Shown: positions 7,193 through 16,775, counted from the first letter of the stretch. The stretch is DNA of 54,324 nucleotides from Nannocystis pusilla (GCF_020073745.1 NZ_JAIRAU010000060.1:1-54324); one strand, 5' to 3'. Numbers and translations: made by a program. The notes: generated by a model not told the origin, from the sequence alone.

Positions 7193-10119
7193 CACTCGCC
7201 TCCGAGCAACGCGCTCGCGGTCCAGCGGCGGATCCCCGGCACCGACTCGAGCGAGGCGCCGGCGTCGACCAACTCGGCGAGCCAGCGGCGGGCCAGACGA
7301 GGCGCCGGATCGCCGCCGTGGGTGGTCGCGATCGCGTCGAGCAGGCCGCGCTCGCGGGCCGCCCGGTCGCCGTCGCCGGAGCGGATCCGCAGCCACGGCA
7401 CGATGCGCGCCACCAGATCGGCGGCGTCGGCATCGTCCACGCAGTGGCGCAGGTGCGCCGGCACGCCGCGCACGACCACGGCGTCTTCGCCGAACACGTC
7501 GAGGTCGACGCCGAGGCCGAGCAGCTCGGCGCGGGCGGCCTGGATCAGCGCGACGTCGGCGGGCGGGCGCTGGACCACGGCGGGCGACAGCAGGCCCTGG
7601 ACGGCGACGGCGCGGCGGCCGACGAGGTCGCGCTGCAGGCGGAGGTAGACCAGGTGCGAGCGGACGCGCCGGAGGTCGACGGCGAGCAGGGAGTCGCGGT
7701 CGGCGAACACGGCCACGGGGCCCGGCAGGCAGGCGAGCAGCGCCGGGATGTCGGGCCGGGGCGGCGCCGCCGGCTGACTGATGGGACCGGTCTGTTCGCG
7801 CATGTCCCGAGGGACAGGCATGTCGCCGGCGTCGACCGGCAGGAGCGCGAGCGCTTCGTCGCGCTCGGGCCCGGCCGCGCGCGGGGCGGCGCCGTCGGAG
7901 CGGAGGGCCGCCGCCGCGTCCATGACCGAGCGCTTGTGGCGGTCGTAGCCGTGGTCGAGGGCGCGGGTGCTCAGGCGGTAGGCGCCGGGGCGCCTGTCCT
8001 CGGAGGCAGGTTGCTGCGGGCGCGGCTCGGGGTCGGGCTGGCGCTCGGACCAGCGCAGCAGCGGGTCCGCGCCGGCGTGCAGGTCGGGCGGGAGCTCGGC
8101 GCCGGCCCGCTCGGCCCACGCGGCGGCGCGCTCGCGGGCCGGGTCGGGGAGGTCGCTCGCGGCGCCGGCGCGGGTCATCCAGGCGGTTGCTCCGCGGTCG
8201 TCACCACGGGCGGGTTGGTCGACGTCGCGGAGAGACATGTCCGCAGGGACAGGGTCGACCGGCGAATCGGATGTGCGAACGGACATGTCCGTGGGGACAG
8301 GTCCGGACGGGCTCGAGCGCCGAGCGGCTGGGACGGACATGTCCGGAGAGACATGCGATTCCGCGGCCCCGGACGGCGTCCTCGCAGGAGCGGCCGCAGG
8401 TGCATGGGCCTCGCGGGCCACAGCTTCACCCGCGGGGCGGCCATCGGCGCGAACGGACATGTCTGGAGAGACATGGGGATCGCGCGCGTCACCCTCTGCT
8501 CGATGGGACATGTCTCGATCGCCAGGGGCGTCGGCGAGGTCGAGGTCCCAGCCGGCGTCGGCGCCGGCCGCCGCGGCGACGGGGCCCGACGCCGGACGAG
8601 CCGCGCGCGCGGGCGCGGCGGACGGGCGCTCGGCTTCGACGAGCGGTCGCCTCGCGGCGTCGATCGAGGCCTCGGCGCGACTGAGCCACGCCTCGGCCTC
8701 GGCCCGGCGCCCGGCGGCGGCGGCAGCGGCGGCCTGCTCGACGCGACGCACGGCCGGGCCGGTCTCGGCGGCCTCGTCCTCGTCCTCGTCGGGCGCGGAG
8801 CGAACGCCGACCGCGGCGCGGCGAGGCATGTCCTCGTCCCGCGCAGGTCGGGCGGGGTGACCGCGACGGCCGCCGGGCGCGGAGCCGCCGTCGTCGGGGA
8901 GGTCGTCGCCATCATCGTCGACGCGGGCGCGCGCCCTGGCGGCCTCGCCGGCGCCCGGGCTGACGCGCACCGGCGCGAAGCCGATCGGGATCGCCCCGCC
9001 GCGGCCCGGCGGCACGGTCGCCCGCTCGCGCGCGGACTCGTCGGCCTCGGGGTTGGCTGGCGTAGAGGACAGGTCTTTCGAGACATGTCCCGAAGCACCG
9101 GCGAGCTCGCCGGCCCACGGCGCGGCGGCGACGGCGGCGGCGAGGATCCGGCGCACGGCCGCGTAGACCTGCTGCGGCTCGCTGAAGCGGACCTCGGCCT
9201 TCTGCGGGTGGACGTTGACGTCGACGGCGCCGGCGGGCGGCTCGACGAACAGACAGGCGGAGGGGGCCTCGCCGCCGAGGCCGTAGGCCTGGGTGAGGAT
9301 CTGCGCGAGGCTGCGCTCGCGGACGACGCGCTGGCGGGTGATGAGGTAGGGGCTGCCGCGGCCGCGGGCGGCGGCGGTGGGGTGGGGCAGGAAGGCTTCG
9401 ACGCGCACGCCGTCGTCCTCGCCGCGGAAGGCGAAGAACGGGCCGGCGACGCGGCGCTCGAGCACCTGGGCGACGCGGCCCTCGGGGGTGGCGCGGGGCA
9501 GGTTGAGCAGCTCGCGCTTGCCGTGGCGCAGGGTGAAGTGGACGCCGGGGTGGACGATGGCGAGGCGCAGCAGGGTGTCGCTGCAGTGGCCGACCTCGGT
9601 CGCCTCGGCGCGCATGAACTTGCGCCGGGCGGGCACGTTGGCGAAGAGCGCGTGGACGTCGATCTGGGTCCCGACCGGCATGCCGGCGGGGGTGAGGGTG
9701 GGGGCCTCGCCCGGGATGCCGTGCAGGTGCACGCCGACAGCGGCGCCGGGCTGGCGGCTGCGCAGGTCGACGCGGGCGACGGCGGCGACGCTGGCGAGCG
9801 CCTCGCCGCGGAAGCCGAGAGTGGCGATGTCGGCGATGTCGGCGGCGTACCGCAGCTTGCTGGTGGCGTGGCGCGTGACGGCCAGCAGGAAGTCGTCGGG
9901 GTGGATCCCGCGGCCGTTGTCGCGGACCGAGATCCGGGCCAGGCCGCCGTCCTCGAGCTCGACGTCGACGCGCGTGGCGCCGGCGTCGAGGCTGTTGTCG
10001 ACGAGCTCCTTGACGACCGAGGCGGGGCGCTCGACGACCTCGCCGGCGGCGATCTGGTCGATCACCAGCGCCCCGAGCACGGCGATCCGACCTGAGGCGG
10101 CAGGGGCGGGCGAATTCAC
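7192..10119 (-). CDS. mutL: DNA mismatch repair protein MutL with an expanded linker
   Basis: A 975-residue MutL; typical bacterial MutL is about 600-650. The N-terminal GHKL ATPase is intact: E38 and N42 in ELVDNSLDAGA, D67-N-G-R-G-I72, R83-HATSKL and GFRGEAL near 102. A C-terminal dimerisation domain lies at roughly 790-975. It lacks the DQHAAxER and CPHGRP endonuclease motifs, so it is a non-nicking type like that of E. coli. Between them lies some 440 residues of low-complexity Ala/Pro/Arg/Asp linker. The linker has at least nine short tripeptides (HVS, DMS, DLS) encoded by copies of the palindromic GGACATGTCC unit, several in pairs exactly 14 bp apart. The start is GTG at 10119, with a promoter-like pair of hexamers just upstream. 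Confidence 0.93.
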   Translation of the reverse strand: MNSPAPAASGRIAVLGALVIDQIAAGEVVERPASVVKELVDNSLDAGATRVDVELEDGGLARISVRDNGRGIHPDDFLLAVTRHATSKLRYAADIADIATLGFRGEALASVAAVARVDLRSRQPGAAVGVHLHGIPGEAPTLTPAGMPVGTQIDVHALFANVPARRKFMRAEATEVGHCSDTLLRLAIVHPGVHFTLRHGKRELLNLPRATPEGRVAQVLERRVAGPFFAFRGEDDGVRVEAFLPHPTAAARGRGSPYLITRQRVVRERSLAQILTQAYGLGGEAPSACLFVEPPAGAVDVNVHPQKAEVRFSEPQQVYAAVRRILAAAVAAAPWAGELAGASGHVSKDLSSTPANPEADESARERATVPPGRGGAIPIGFAPVRVSPGAGEAARARARVDDDGDDLPDDGGSAPGGRRGHPARPARDEDMPRRAAVGVRSAPDEDEDEAAETGPAVRRVEQAAAAAAAGRRAEAEAWLSRAEASIDAARRPLVEAERPSAAPARAARPASGPVAAAAGADAGWDLDLADAPGDRDMSHRAEGDARDPHVSPDMSVRADGRPAGEAVAREAHAPAAAPARTPSGAAESHVSPDMSVPAARRSSPSGPVPTDMSVRTSDSPVDPVPADMSLRDVDQPARGDDRGATAWMTRAGAASDLPDPARERAAAWAERAGAELPPDLHAGADPLLRWSERQPDPEPRPQQPASEDRRPGAYRLSTRALDHGYDRHKRSVMDAAAALRSDGAAPRAAGPERDEALALLPVDAGDMPVPRDMREQTGPISQPAAPPRPDIPALLACLPGPVAVFADRDSLLAVDLRRVRSHLVYLRLQRDLVGRRAVAVQGLLSPAVVQRPPADVALIQAARAELLGLGVDLDVFGEDAVVVRGVPAHLRHCVDDADAADLVARIVPWLRIRSGDGDRAARERGLLDAIATTHGGDPAPRLARRWLAELVDAGASLESVPGIRRWTASALLGGE
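7790..9090. repeat. palindromic units inside the mutL linker
   Basis: Units of the GGACATGTCC type occur in the coding strand of mutL. Core positions and spacings are 7802/7816, 7994/8008, 8237/8251, 8271/8285/8299, 8339/8353, 8459/8473, 8510/8524 and 9071/9085, each step exactly 14 bp. Single units occur near 7820 and 8828. Since 14 is not a multiple of three, paired units are read in different frames, giving HVS followed by DMS. Each pair can form a stem with a 4-nt loop. Confidence 0.8.
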
Positions 10120-10125
10120 GCGGGA

Positions 10126-10155
10126 TAGTTAGGCCGACCGGAGGCCCCGGCGCAA
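10126..10155 (-). promoter_or_regulatory. putative mutL promoter
   Basis: On the minus strand, TTGCGC (10150-10155) and TAACTA (10126-10131) are separated by 18 bp. The second hexamer ends 6 nt before the GTG start of mutL, which would give a leaderless transcript. The match is partial. Confidence 0.35.
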
Positions 10156-10226
10156 GGCCCCGCGCGCCAGCGCGCCCGCCGCGGGGGTGCGGAGGCTATG
10201 GTCGCGGCCTCACCCCGGGTGATCCC

Positions 10227-10511
10227 ATGGACCTCCGCGCGTTCTTTACGACCTTCGGCCTCGTGTTCCTCGCCGAGCTCGGCGACAAGACCCAGCTCAC
10301 CACCATGAGCATGGCGGCGTCGAGCGGCCAGCGCTGGCTGGTGTTCGGCGCCTCGGCGCTGGCGCTGGTGCTGTCGAGCCTGATCGCGGTGCTGGCCGGC
10401 GAGTGGCTGCGCGCCCGCGTCGAGCCGGTCATGATCGACCGCGTCGCCGGGGCGCTGTTCGTCGTGATCGGCGGGTGGATGCTGGCGTTGACGTTCACAG
10501 CGAAGGCGTGA
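10227..10511 (+). CDS. half-size TMEM165/GDT1 (UPF0016) membrane protein
   Basis: A 94-residue protein with one copy of the UPF0016 motif E-L-G-D-K-T (residues 16-21) in the first helix, followed by two more hydrophobic helices. GDT1/TMEM165/MneA proteins export Mn2+ or Ca2+ through two inverted copies of this repeat. A single-repeat protein must act as a homodimer or pair with a second half gene, and none is adjacent. ATG start at 10227. It converges on the FHA-GGDEF gene with a 32-bp gap, the one convergent gap in the window without a palindromic array. Confidence 0.85.
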   Translation: MDLRAFFTTFGLVFLAELGDKTQLTTMSMAASSGQRWLVFGASALALVLSSLIAVLAGEWLRARVEPVMIDRVAGALFVVIGGWMLALTFTAKA

Positions 10512-10543
10512 GCGCGTCGCCGCCGTGAGGAGCTGCGCGCGCG

Positions 10544-11428
<885 letters not shown>

Positions 11429-11712
11429 AGGCCCGCGGCAGTCCTCGAGGGGCGCCCCCTCTGCGCTGGTCAAATTACCAGAGCCGGAGCACCACGCGGA
11501 GCGCGAGGGCGGAATCTGGTGCGTATCGGTCCGGCGATGTAGGCTCAATATGGCGCGTTCGGGGCCGCACCCCCCGTCTCAGGTCACGCTGTGTAAGTTC
11601 GCGGGATGTTAGAAAATTTCGGTGTTCGTCGCGGCTCGCGCACGTGTCTTCGCGCCGCAGCGATCTCGGAAATTTTGCCGAGCCCGCAAGGGCGCTGCTA
11701 TGACCCTCCGAC
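11429..11712. other. divergent intergenic region with inverted AT-rich octamers
   Basis: This 284-bp stretch between the divergent FHA-GGDEF and penicillin-binding protein genes holds an AT-rich island. AAAATTTC (11613-11620) and its inverse GAAATTTT (11669-11676) are 48 bp apart, possibly an operator. No small gene was seen. Confidence 0.4.
11675..11703 (+). promoter_or_regulatory. putative promoter of the penicillin-binding protein gene
   Basis: TTGCCG (11675-11680) and TATGAC (11698-11703) are 17 bp apart. The -10 ends 9 nt before the ATG, so the transcript would have almost no leader. No ribosome site is visible. Confidence 0.4.
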
Positions 11713-13275
11713 ATGTCGGCCCCCAACACCCGACTCAGCGGACTCGGCGCGCTCTTCTTCGTCGGAACTCTCGGCGCCATCGCATTCTACGTGCAGCGCC
11801 AGGAGGTCCCGGAGACGCACGACGTGGTGCGCACCGCGGCGACCGGCACGCGAGCCGCGCCGGAGGAGGCGCCGGTGGCCGCGCTGCCGTGGCAGGACCG
11901 CCTCGACCTCGCGGCCGCGACGCCCGCTCCGCTGGGGCCCGACGCGCCGGCGCCGACCAAGACGACGAAGTCTGGCGACCCCGATTTCCCGTCGCTGGCG
12001 ACCGACCTGGCGCGCACGCGCCTGGTCCAGGAGCTGAGCGACGGCCACCGGATCCTCTACACGCTCGACCCGGTGCTGCAGGACGCGGCGCTGCAGATCT
12101 TCCGCAACCGCGAGGTGCCGTACGCGGCGGCGGTGGTGCTCGACGTGCGCGACAACGCGGTGCTCGCGCTGGCGGGGCACTCGAGCATGGACCCCGAGGT
12201 CGACCCGCTCGAGATCGTGACCACGGCCTGGGCGCCGGCCGCGTCGACGTTCAAGCTGGTGACCGCGGCGTCGCTGCTGGCCAACAAGCACGTCAACAAC
12301 AAGACGCGGGTGTGCTTCAGCGGCGGCCTCCACGGCATCACGGACGACCTGCTGCTCGACGACCCGCGCCGCGACGAGCGCTGCGACGACCTCGGCGGGG
12401 CGGTCGCCCACAGCCACAACGTCGTGATCGCCAAGCTCGCGCTCAAGCACCTCAGCGCCGACGCGCTGCAGGCGACCGTGCGCTCGTTCAAGTTCGACAG
12501 CGACATCCCGTTCGAATTCCCGGTCGAGCGCTCGCCGGCGCTGATCCCGGCCGACGCGAAGGAGCGGGCCAAGGTCGCGGCGGGCTTCTGGCACGTCGAC
12601 ATGAGCCCGCTGCACGGGGCGCTGCTCGCCAGCGTGTTCGCCCGCGACGGCGTGTACCAGGCGCCGCACGTAATCTCGCAGGTGCTCGGGCCCGACGGCA
12701 CCGATCGCACGCCTTCGCTGCCGAAGACCGAGCGCGTGCTGTCGAAGGACGTCGCCGAGGCGGTCGGCGCGATGATGGTGCGCACCACCACCGAGGGCAC
12801 CGCGCGCGCCAGCTTCGTCGACCGCCAGGGCAACTCGTACATCGGCAACGTGCAGGTCGCCGGCAAGACCGGCAGCCTGACCGGCAAGCGCGCGCCGGGC
12901 CTCAACTACAACTGGTTCGTCGGCTACGCCCCGGCGGACCGGCCCGAGATCGCGTTCGCGGTGCTCCTCGCCAACGAGCCGAAGTGGCAGATCAAGGCCC
13001 ACTACGCGGCCCGCCGGCTGGTCCAGATCTACGTCCAGCGGCGCGACGCGATCGCCGATCACCGCGTCGCCAGGCTGACGAAGAAGGGCGTCGAACTGCC
13101 GGTCGAGGGCAAGAAGCCCGCGCCCGCGGCGAGCCCGAGCAAGCCCCCGCCGCCCGACGCGGTGGCCGCCCGCAAGGCCCCGGCCGCCCGCCCCGACCCC
13201 GACGCGCTGCCCCCCGTGCCCGGCCCTGTGGCAAGGCCGCAGGCGGCGAGCGGCAAGGCGCCGAGCGGCGTCTGA
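11713..13275 (+). CDS. penicillin-binding transpeptidase (class B-like)
   Basis: A 520-residue inner-membrane protein with one N-terminal signal anchor (about 9-27), a short linker, and a periplasmic D,D-transpeptidase domain that cross-links peptidoglycan. The three catalytic motifs are present: S178-T-F-K181, S234-H-N236 and K385-T-G387. C201 and C224 flank a short insert and could form a disulfide. The domain resembles FtsI/PbpA transpeptidases but lacks the long N-terminal dimerisation region. The C-terminal ~90 residues are a Lys/Ala/Pro-rich tail of low complexity. It is probably not the principal division transpeptidase, as no dcw-cluster genes are nearby. Confidence 0.88.
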   Translation: MSAPNTRLSGLGALFFVGTLGAIAFYVQRQEVPETHDVVRTAATGTRAAPEEAPVAALPWQDRLDLAAATPAPLGPDAPAPTKTTKSGDPDFPSLATDLARTRLVQELSDGHRILYTLDPVLQDAALQIFRNREVPYAAAVVLDVRDNAVLALAGHSSMDPEVDPLEIVTTAWAPAASTFKLVTAASLLANKHVNNKTRVCFSGGLHGITDDLLLDDPRRDERCDDLGGAVAHSHNVVIAKLALKHLSADALQATVRSFKFDSDIPFEFPVERSPALIPADAKERAKVAAGFWHVDMSPLHGALLASVFARDGVYQAPHVISQVLGPDGTDRTPSLPKTERVLSKDVAEAVGAMMVRTTTEGTARASFVDRQGNSYIGNVQVAGKTGSLTGKRAPGLNYNWFVGYAPADRPEIAFAVLLANEPKWQIKAHYAARRLVQIYVQRRDAIADHRVARLTKKGVELPVEGKKPAPAASPSKPPPPDAVAARKAPAARPDPDALPPVPGPVARPQAASGKAPSGV

Positions 13276-13330
13276 GCGCGCGCCGGCGTGCACGCTTGCG
13301 CCCGGGCCCGCCGCGCCCGAAGATGGCGCG

Positions 13331-14539
13331 GTGCGAGCCAGCGCCGCAGCCGTCCCCCGCGCGTCTCGTGCGTGTCGTTCGGGCCATGTCCGTTGGGTCC
13401 TGTCCCTCGGGCTAGGTTTGTGGATCTGCCTCTCGGGACAGCTCGCTGCCGCGGCCGCGGCCCCGTCCGACGCGCGCGCGGCGTTCGAGGCCGGGGCGAA
13501 GGCGTTCGGCGCCGGCGACTACGAGCGGGCGCTGGCGGAGTTCGAGCGGGCGATGTCGCTGCGGCCGTCGCCGAAGATCCACTACAACATCGGCGTGTGC
13601 CGCCAGCAGCTGATGCTCGCCGCCCGCGATCGCGGCGACGAGGCGGCCGAGTCGGCGCACGCGGCCGCGGCGGTCGAGGCGTACAAGGCCTACCTCCGCG
13701 AGGTGCCGGACGCCGAAGATCGCCTCGAGGTGGAGGCGACGATCCGCGATCTCGGCGGGACGCCGCTCACGCAATTTCAGCTCAAATCGATCCCGTTCCC
13801 GCCCGCCGACGCAGCACCTGCCGATCGCGAAGGTGCCGCCACGACGCCCGGGCCCGCACCCACGCCGCCGGTACCTGCGCCCGATCCGGCCCCCGTGGCT
13901 CCGCCGCCGGGAGCGGCGGCGCCCGAGTCGACGTCGCCGGTCGAAGGAACGCCGTTGTTCCGCGGCCGCGTGGGTGCCACCTTCGGGCTTAACGGGCAGC
14001 CGCAGATCGGGGCGTCGCGCCTCGACGGGGCGGTGCAGGGCTTCGCGATGGCGCGGCTCGGCGTGCTCCTCGGCGCGCGGCGTCGGGTCTATCTCGGCGG
14101 CGCCGGCCTCGTCGCCGGGGCTGCCGAGACGGCCAAGGACAAGCTCGCCCTGCAGATGCAAGCGGTGATGCTCGACGTCGAGGTGCTGCATCCGGTCGGT
14201 CGCGCGCGGCGACTCGAGATCGTCACGGGCGGCTTCCTCGTCGGCGCACGCGAGACCCTGCGGATCCGCGCCGAGGCACAACGCCCGCAGTGTGCGGCGC
14301 ATTCCAGCGGATCGCTGGTCAGCCAGCGGGGCGGGGCGGGCGCGGGTGGACGCGTCGGTCTTCACGTGCTACTTGGAGCGCGCAAAAACCACGAGATCGG
14401 CGTGCGGCTCTCCTCGGCAATCCTCGGCTTCGGACAGGGCACGGCGGCCGCCGGCTGCGAGCCGCCGTTCTCTCAGCTCGATGTCCCGAGAGCCAGGTGG
14501 CTCATCCTCGTCGACTCGGGTTACTCGTTCCGATTCTAG
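13331..14539 (+). CDS. TPR protein with C-terminal outer-membrane-like domain
   Basis: A 402-residue secreted protein. A signal peptide with a long basic n-region (about 1-43, ending AAAAAA) precedes a TPR-like helical repeat (about 47-140: AFEAGAKAFGAGDYERALAE, then a second helix pair). A Pro/Ala linker (about 160-205) follows. The last ~190 residues have amphipathic beta-strand character, ending in Phe (YSFRF) like outer-membrane barrels. It may anchor a periplasmic TPR to the outer membrane; this is inference. The start is GTG at 13331. The signal-peptide coding region overlaps palindromic units at 13386, 13400 and 13414. The gene lies 55 bp after the penicillin-binding protein gene. Confidence 0.72.
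   Translation: MRASAAAVPRASRACRSGHVRWVLSLGLGLWICLSGQLAAAAAAPSDARAAFEAGAKAFGAGDYERALAEFERAMSLRPSPKIHYNIGVCRQQLMLAARDRGDEAAESAHAAAAVEAYKAYLREVPDAEDRLEVEATIRDLGGTPLTQFQLKSIPFPPADAAPADREGAATTPGPAPTPPVPAPDPAPVAPPPGAAAPESTSPVEGTPLFRGRVGATFGLNGQPQIGASRLDGAVQGFAMARLGVLLGARRRVYLGGAGLVAGAAETAKDKLALQMQAVMLDVEVLHPVGRARRLEIVTGGFLVGARETLRIRAEAQRPQCAAHSSGSLVSQRGGAGAGGRVGLHVLLGARKNHEIGVRLSSAILGFGQGTAAAGCEPPFSQLDVPRARWLILVDSGYSFRF
13382..13419. repeat. palindromic units within a signal-peptide coding region
   Basis: Core tetramers at 13386 (ATGT), 13400 (CTGT) and 13414 (AGGT) are spaced exactly 14 bp. Two further degenerate cores at 13426 and 13440 are also 14 bp apart but 2 bp out of phase with the first three. 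Confidence 0.65.
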
Positions 14540-14590
14540 GTCGAACATGGTGTGCACACCGCGACAGCGTGGCGCCGGGAGGCGGCACGC

Positions 14591-16027
14591 ATGACCGTCT
14601 CCGACGCCGGACAGTTCTACCGCTGGCTGGAAGAGGCCGTGCCGCGGGCGGGCAGCCAGCGCTCGCTCGACAGCCAGGACACGACGCTCAGCCGCCGCGG
14701 GCTCATCATCCGCGCCGACAAGCGGGCGCGCGAGCTCGCCGGCCTCAAGGTCGGGGCGGGCGACGTCGTCGCGCTCAGCATGGGCAACGTGGCCGAGTTC
14801 GTGATCCTGCTGCTCGCGGTCAGCAAGCTCGGCGCGATCGCGATGCCGATCGATCCGGCCAACGGCGACCGCAGCCTGCTCGCCGCGGCGCGCCGGCTGC
14901 CGATCCGCGCGGTGCTCCGGCGCCCGCGCGGGCTCGAGAACTCGCCGCTCGAGTACCCCGAGGGCTACGCGCTGCACTCGCGACGCAAGCTCAGCGGCTC
15001 GCTGCTCGAGGTCGACGTGCTCGAGCCGCCGGGTGCCCTGCGGTCGGCTGTCCCCGGGGACACGGAATTCATCCTGGAGGCGGTCAGCCCCAACGGGGCG
15101 GTCCACGACATCTTCCGCAGCGGGGCGCACCTGCGCTGGATCGGCGAGACCGCGGCGGCGCGGCTCGAGCTCGGCGCCGGGACCCACCTGGCCTGCTCGC
15201 AGGCGTTCACCAGCCCGCGCTTCTTCGACGCGGTGGTGCTCGGCTGGCTGGCCTCCGAGGCCCGCCTGGCGATGGCCGACAACCCGACGCTCGAGTCGGT
15301 GCTGCCGCCGCTCGGCACCTACGATCGCCTGGTCGTGGTCGATCTGCTGTACTCGCTGCAACGCACCGCGCGGGCGCTCAAGGCCGCGGGGGCCGAGCGC
15401 GAGCTGCTGGCAGTGATCCCGCAGGCGACGATCGCGACCTCGCACGGCAAGCTGCTCAAGCAGGTGTTCGGCAGGCCGCCGGTGCAGCTGCTGTGCCTCG
15501 AGGAGATCGGGATCCTCGGCACGCGCGTGATGGCCCGCGGCGAGCGCTTCGAGGTGTCGCCCGGCGTCGAGCTGCGGCCCGGCAAGTCCAGCGACGGCGG
15601 CCACGAGGTGCTGGCGCGCCCGCCCCACCCGGTGCGCACGCGGCCGGCCCTGGCGCCCGGCGAGCCCGGCGGGCCGATGGCCGGCGAGACGGCGTGGATC
15701 CACACCGGCTACGCCGGCCACTTCGGCGCCAACGGCTCGCTCGGCGAGGTACCTGGCCGCACGGACAGCCTCGTCAACCTCGAGGGCCGGCGCGCCAGCC
15801 TGCGCAGCATCGAGGCGGCGATGCGCAAGCACCGGCGGATCACCGAGGCCGAGGCCGAGGTCGAGTACGACGTCGACGGCAACCCCTTCGTGCACCTGCG
15901 CTACAGGGCGACCGGCTCGACCGCCCTCGACGACCTCGAGGAGTTCATGGTCGCCGAGCTGCCGCCGTACCTGGTGCCGCGCCAGCACACGCGCCTCGAC
16001 CCGCCGCCGCCCGACGCGGACGACTGA
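14591..16027 (+). CDS. degenerate ANL-superfamily (AMP-forming ligase-like) protein
   Basis: A 478-residue protein with the layout of acyl-CoA synthetase/adenylation enzymes. The helix-strand segment VGAGDVVALSMGNVAEFVILLLAVSKLGAIAMPIDP-like region lies near 55-92. A late HTGYAGHF...GEVPGRTDSLVNLEGRR region at about 370-415 corresponds to the A7/A8 hinge. The ATP-binding A3 loop (normally S-G-S-T-G-x-P-K) reads SPNGAVHDIFRSG, and the C-terminal catalytic lysine segment is absent, so adenylation is doubtful. It may be a pseudoenzyme. The ATG at 14591 has a GGGAGG site upstream. A pair of palindromic units (15048/15062) encodes a short A-V-P-G-D-T loop. Confidence 0.7.
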   Translation: MTVSDAGQFYRWLEEAVPRAGSQRSLDSQDTTLSRRGLIIRADKRARELAGLKVGAGDVVALSMGNVAEFVILLLAVSKLGAIAMPIDPANGDRSLLAAARRLPIRAVLRRPRGLENSPLEYPEGYALHSRRKLSGSLLEVDVLEPPGALRSAVPGDTEFILEAVSPNGAVHDIFRSGAHLRWIGETAAARLELGAGTHLACSQAFTSPRFFDAVVLGWLASEARLAMADNPTLESVLPPLGTYDRLVVVDLLYSLQRTARALKAAGAERELLAVIPQATIATSHGKLLKQVFGRPPVQLLCLEEIGILGTRVMARGERFEVSPGVELRPGKSSDGGHEVLARPPHPVRTRPALAPGEPGGPMAGETAWIHTGYAGHFGANGSLGEVPGRTDSLVNLEGRRASLRSIEAAMRKHRRITEAEAEVEYDVDGNPFVHLRYRATGSTALDDLEEFMVAELPPYLVPRQHTRLDPPPPDADD

Positions 16028-16043
16028 GCCGCGCGCGGCGGCC

Positions 16044-16083
16044 GGACCTGTCCCGGGGGACATGTGTCCAAAAGGACAGATGC
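16044..16083. repeat. palindromic-unit array, 3 units, convergent gap
   Basis: Cores at 16048 (CTGT) and 16062 (ATGT) are 14 bp apart; a third at 16078 is displaced by 2 bp. It lies in the 81-bp gap between the convergent ANL-like and glutathione peroxidase genes. Confidence 0.7.
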
Positions 16084-16108
16084 GACGCGCCGGTGGGCCT
16101 CGCGGCGC

Positions 16109-16735
16109 TCAGCCGGCGGCCGGCAGGACCTTCTCGATCGCGGCCGTGACCTCCGGCGCGAGCGGGTCGACGGGCGACTCGAAGCGGGCGACCACGTGGC
16201 CCGCGGGGTCGATGAGGAACTTGGTGAAGTTCCACTTGACCTCGCCGCGGATCCCCTCGGATGTCTCTTCGGTCAGGGTCTTGTAAATCGGCGCGATGTC
16301 GGGGCCCTTGGCGTGGACCTTGTTCATCATCGGGAAGTCGACGGCGAACTTGCTGGCGACGAAGTCCTTGATCTGGGCGGCGTCGCCCGGCTCCTGCTCG
16401 CCGAAGTCGTTCGACGGGAAGCCGAGGACGACCAGGCCGCGGTCCTTGTAGCGGCCGTAGAGCTCCTGCAGCTTGGCGTACTGCGGGGTGAAGCCGCACT
16501 GCGAGGCGGTGTTGACGACGAGGATCGCCTTGCCGCGGAGGTCGGCGAACTTCTGCTGGCCGCCGTCGAGCGTCTCGACCACGTGGTCGATCGTCGGGCC
16601 CTCGGCGGCCGCGCTCGGGGCGGCGGCGGCGACCGGGGCGGCCTTGGCGGGCTCGGCCGGCGCGGGTTTCGACGGGGTGGGGGACGAGTCGCAGGCGACG
16701 GCGACCAGGGCGAGGAGCGCGAGCGAGCGGAGCAT
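16109..16735 (-). CDS. glutathione peroxidase-family lipoprotein
   Basis: A 208-residue thiol peroxidase that reduces hydroperoxides. A lipoprotein signal (1-14) ends before C15, followed by an Ala/Pro linker and the GPx domain from about residue 46. The catalytic residues are C80 in NTASQCGFTPQY (Cys, not Sec), Q114 in GFPSNDFGEQ, and W168-N169 in KWNFTKFLID. Cys-type bacterial members usually use thioredoxin as reductant. The lipid anchor puts it in the periplasm. The start is chosen as the ATG at 16735; an in-frame ATG at 16747 would add four residues. It converges on the ANL-like gene and diverges from the HD gene with a 40-bp gap. Confidence 0.92.
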   Translation of the reverse strand: MLRSLALLALVAVACDSSPTPSKPAPAEPAKAAPVAAAAPSAAAEGPTIDHVVETLDGGQQKFADLRGKAILVVNTASQCGFTPQYAKLQELYGRYKDRGLVVLGFPSNDFGEQEPGDAAQIKDFVASKFAVDFPMMNKVHAKGPDIAPIYKTLTEETSEGIRGEVKWNFTKFLIDPAGHVVARFESPVDPLAPEVTAAIEKVLPAAG

Positions 16736-16775
16736 GAGCGGCAGCATAGCGAAGCCGTGCGCTAAAGTGAGGACC

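Noticed and set aside
8237..8860. Plus-strand frame containing DMS-like tripeptides inside mutL
   Set aside because: Because the units are palindromic they give D-M-S on both strands; this is a by-product, not a gene.
7111..10095. Long open frame on the plus strand opposite mutL (about 990 codons)
   Set aside because: It is a mirror of the high-GC mutL gene; it has no domain content, and the opposite frame carries unmistakable MutL motifs.
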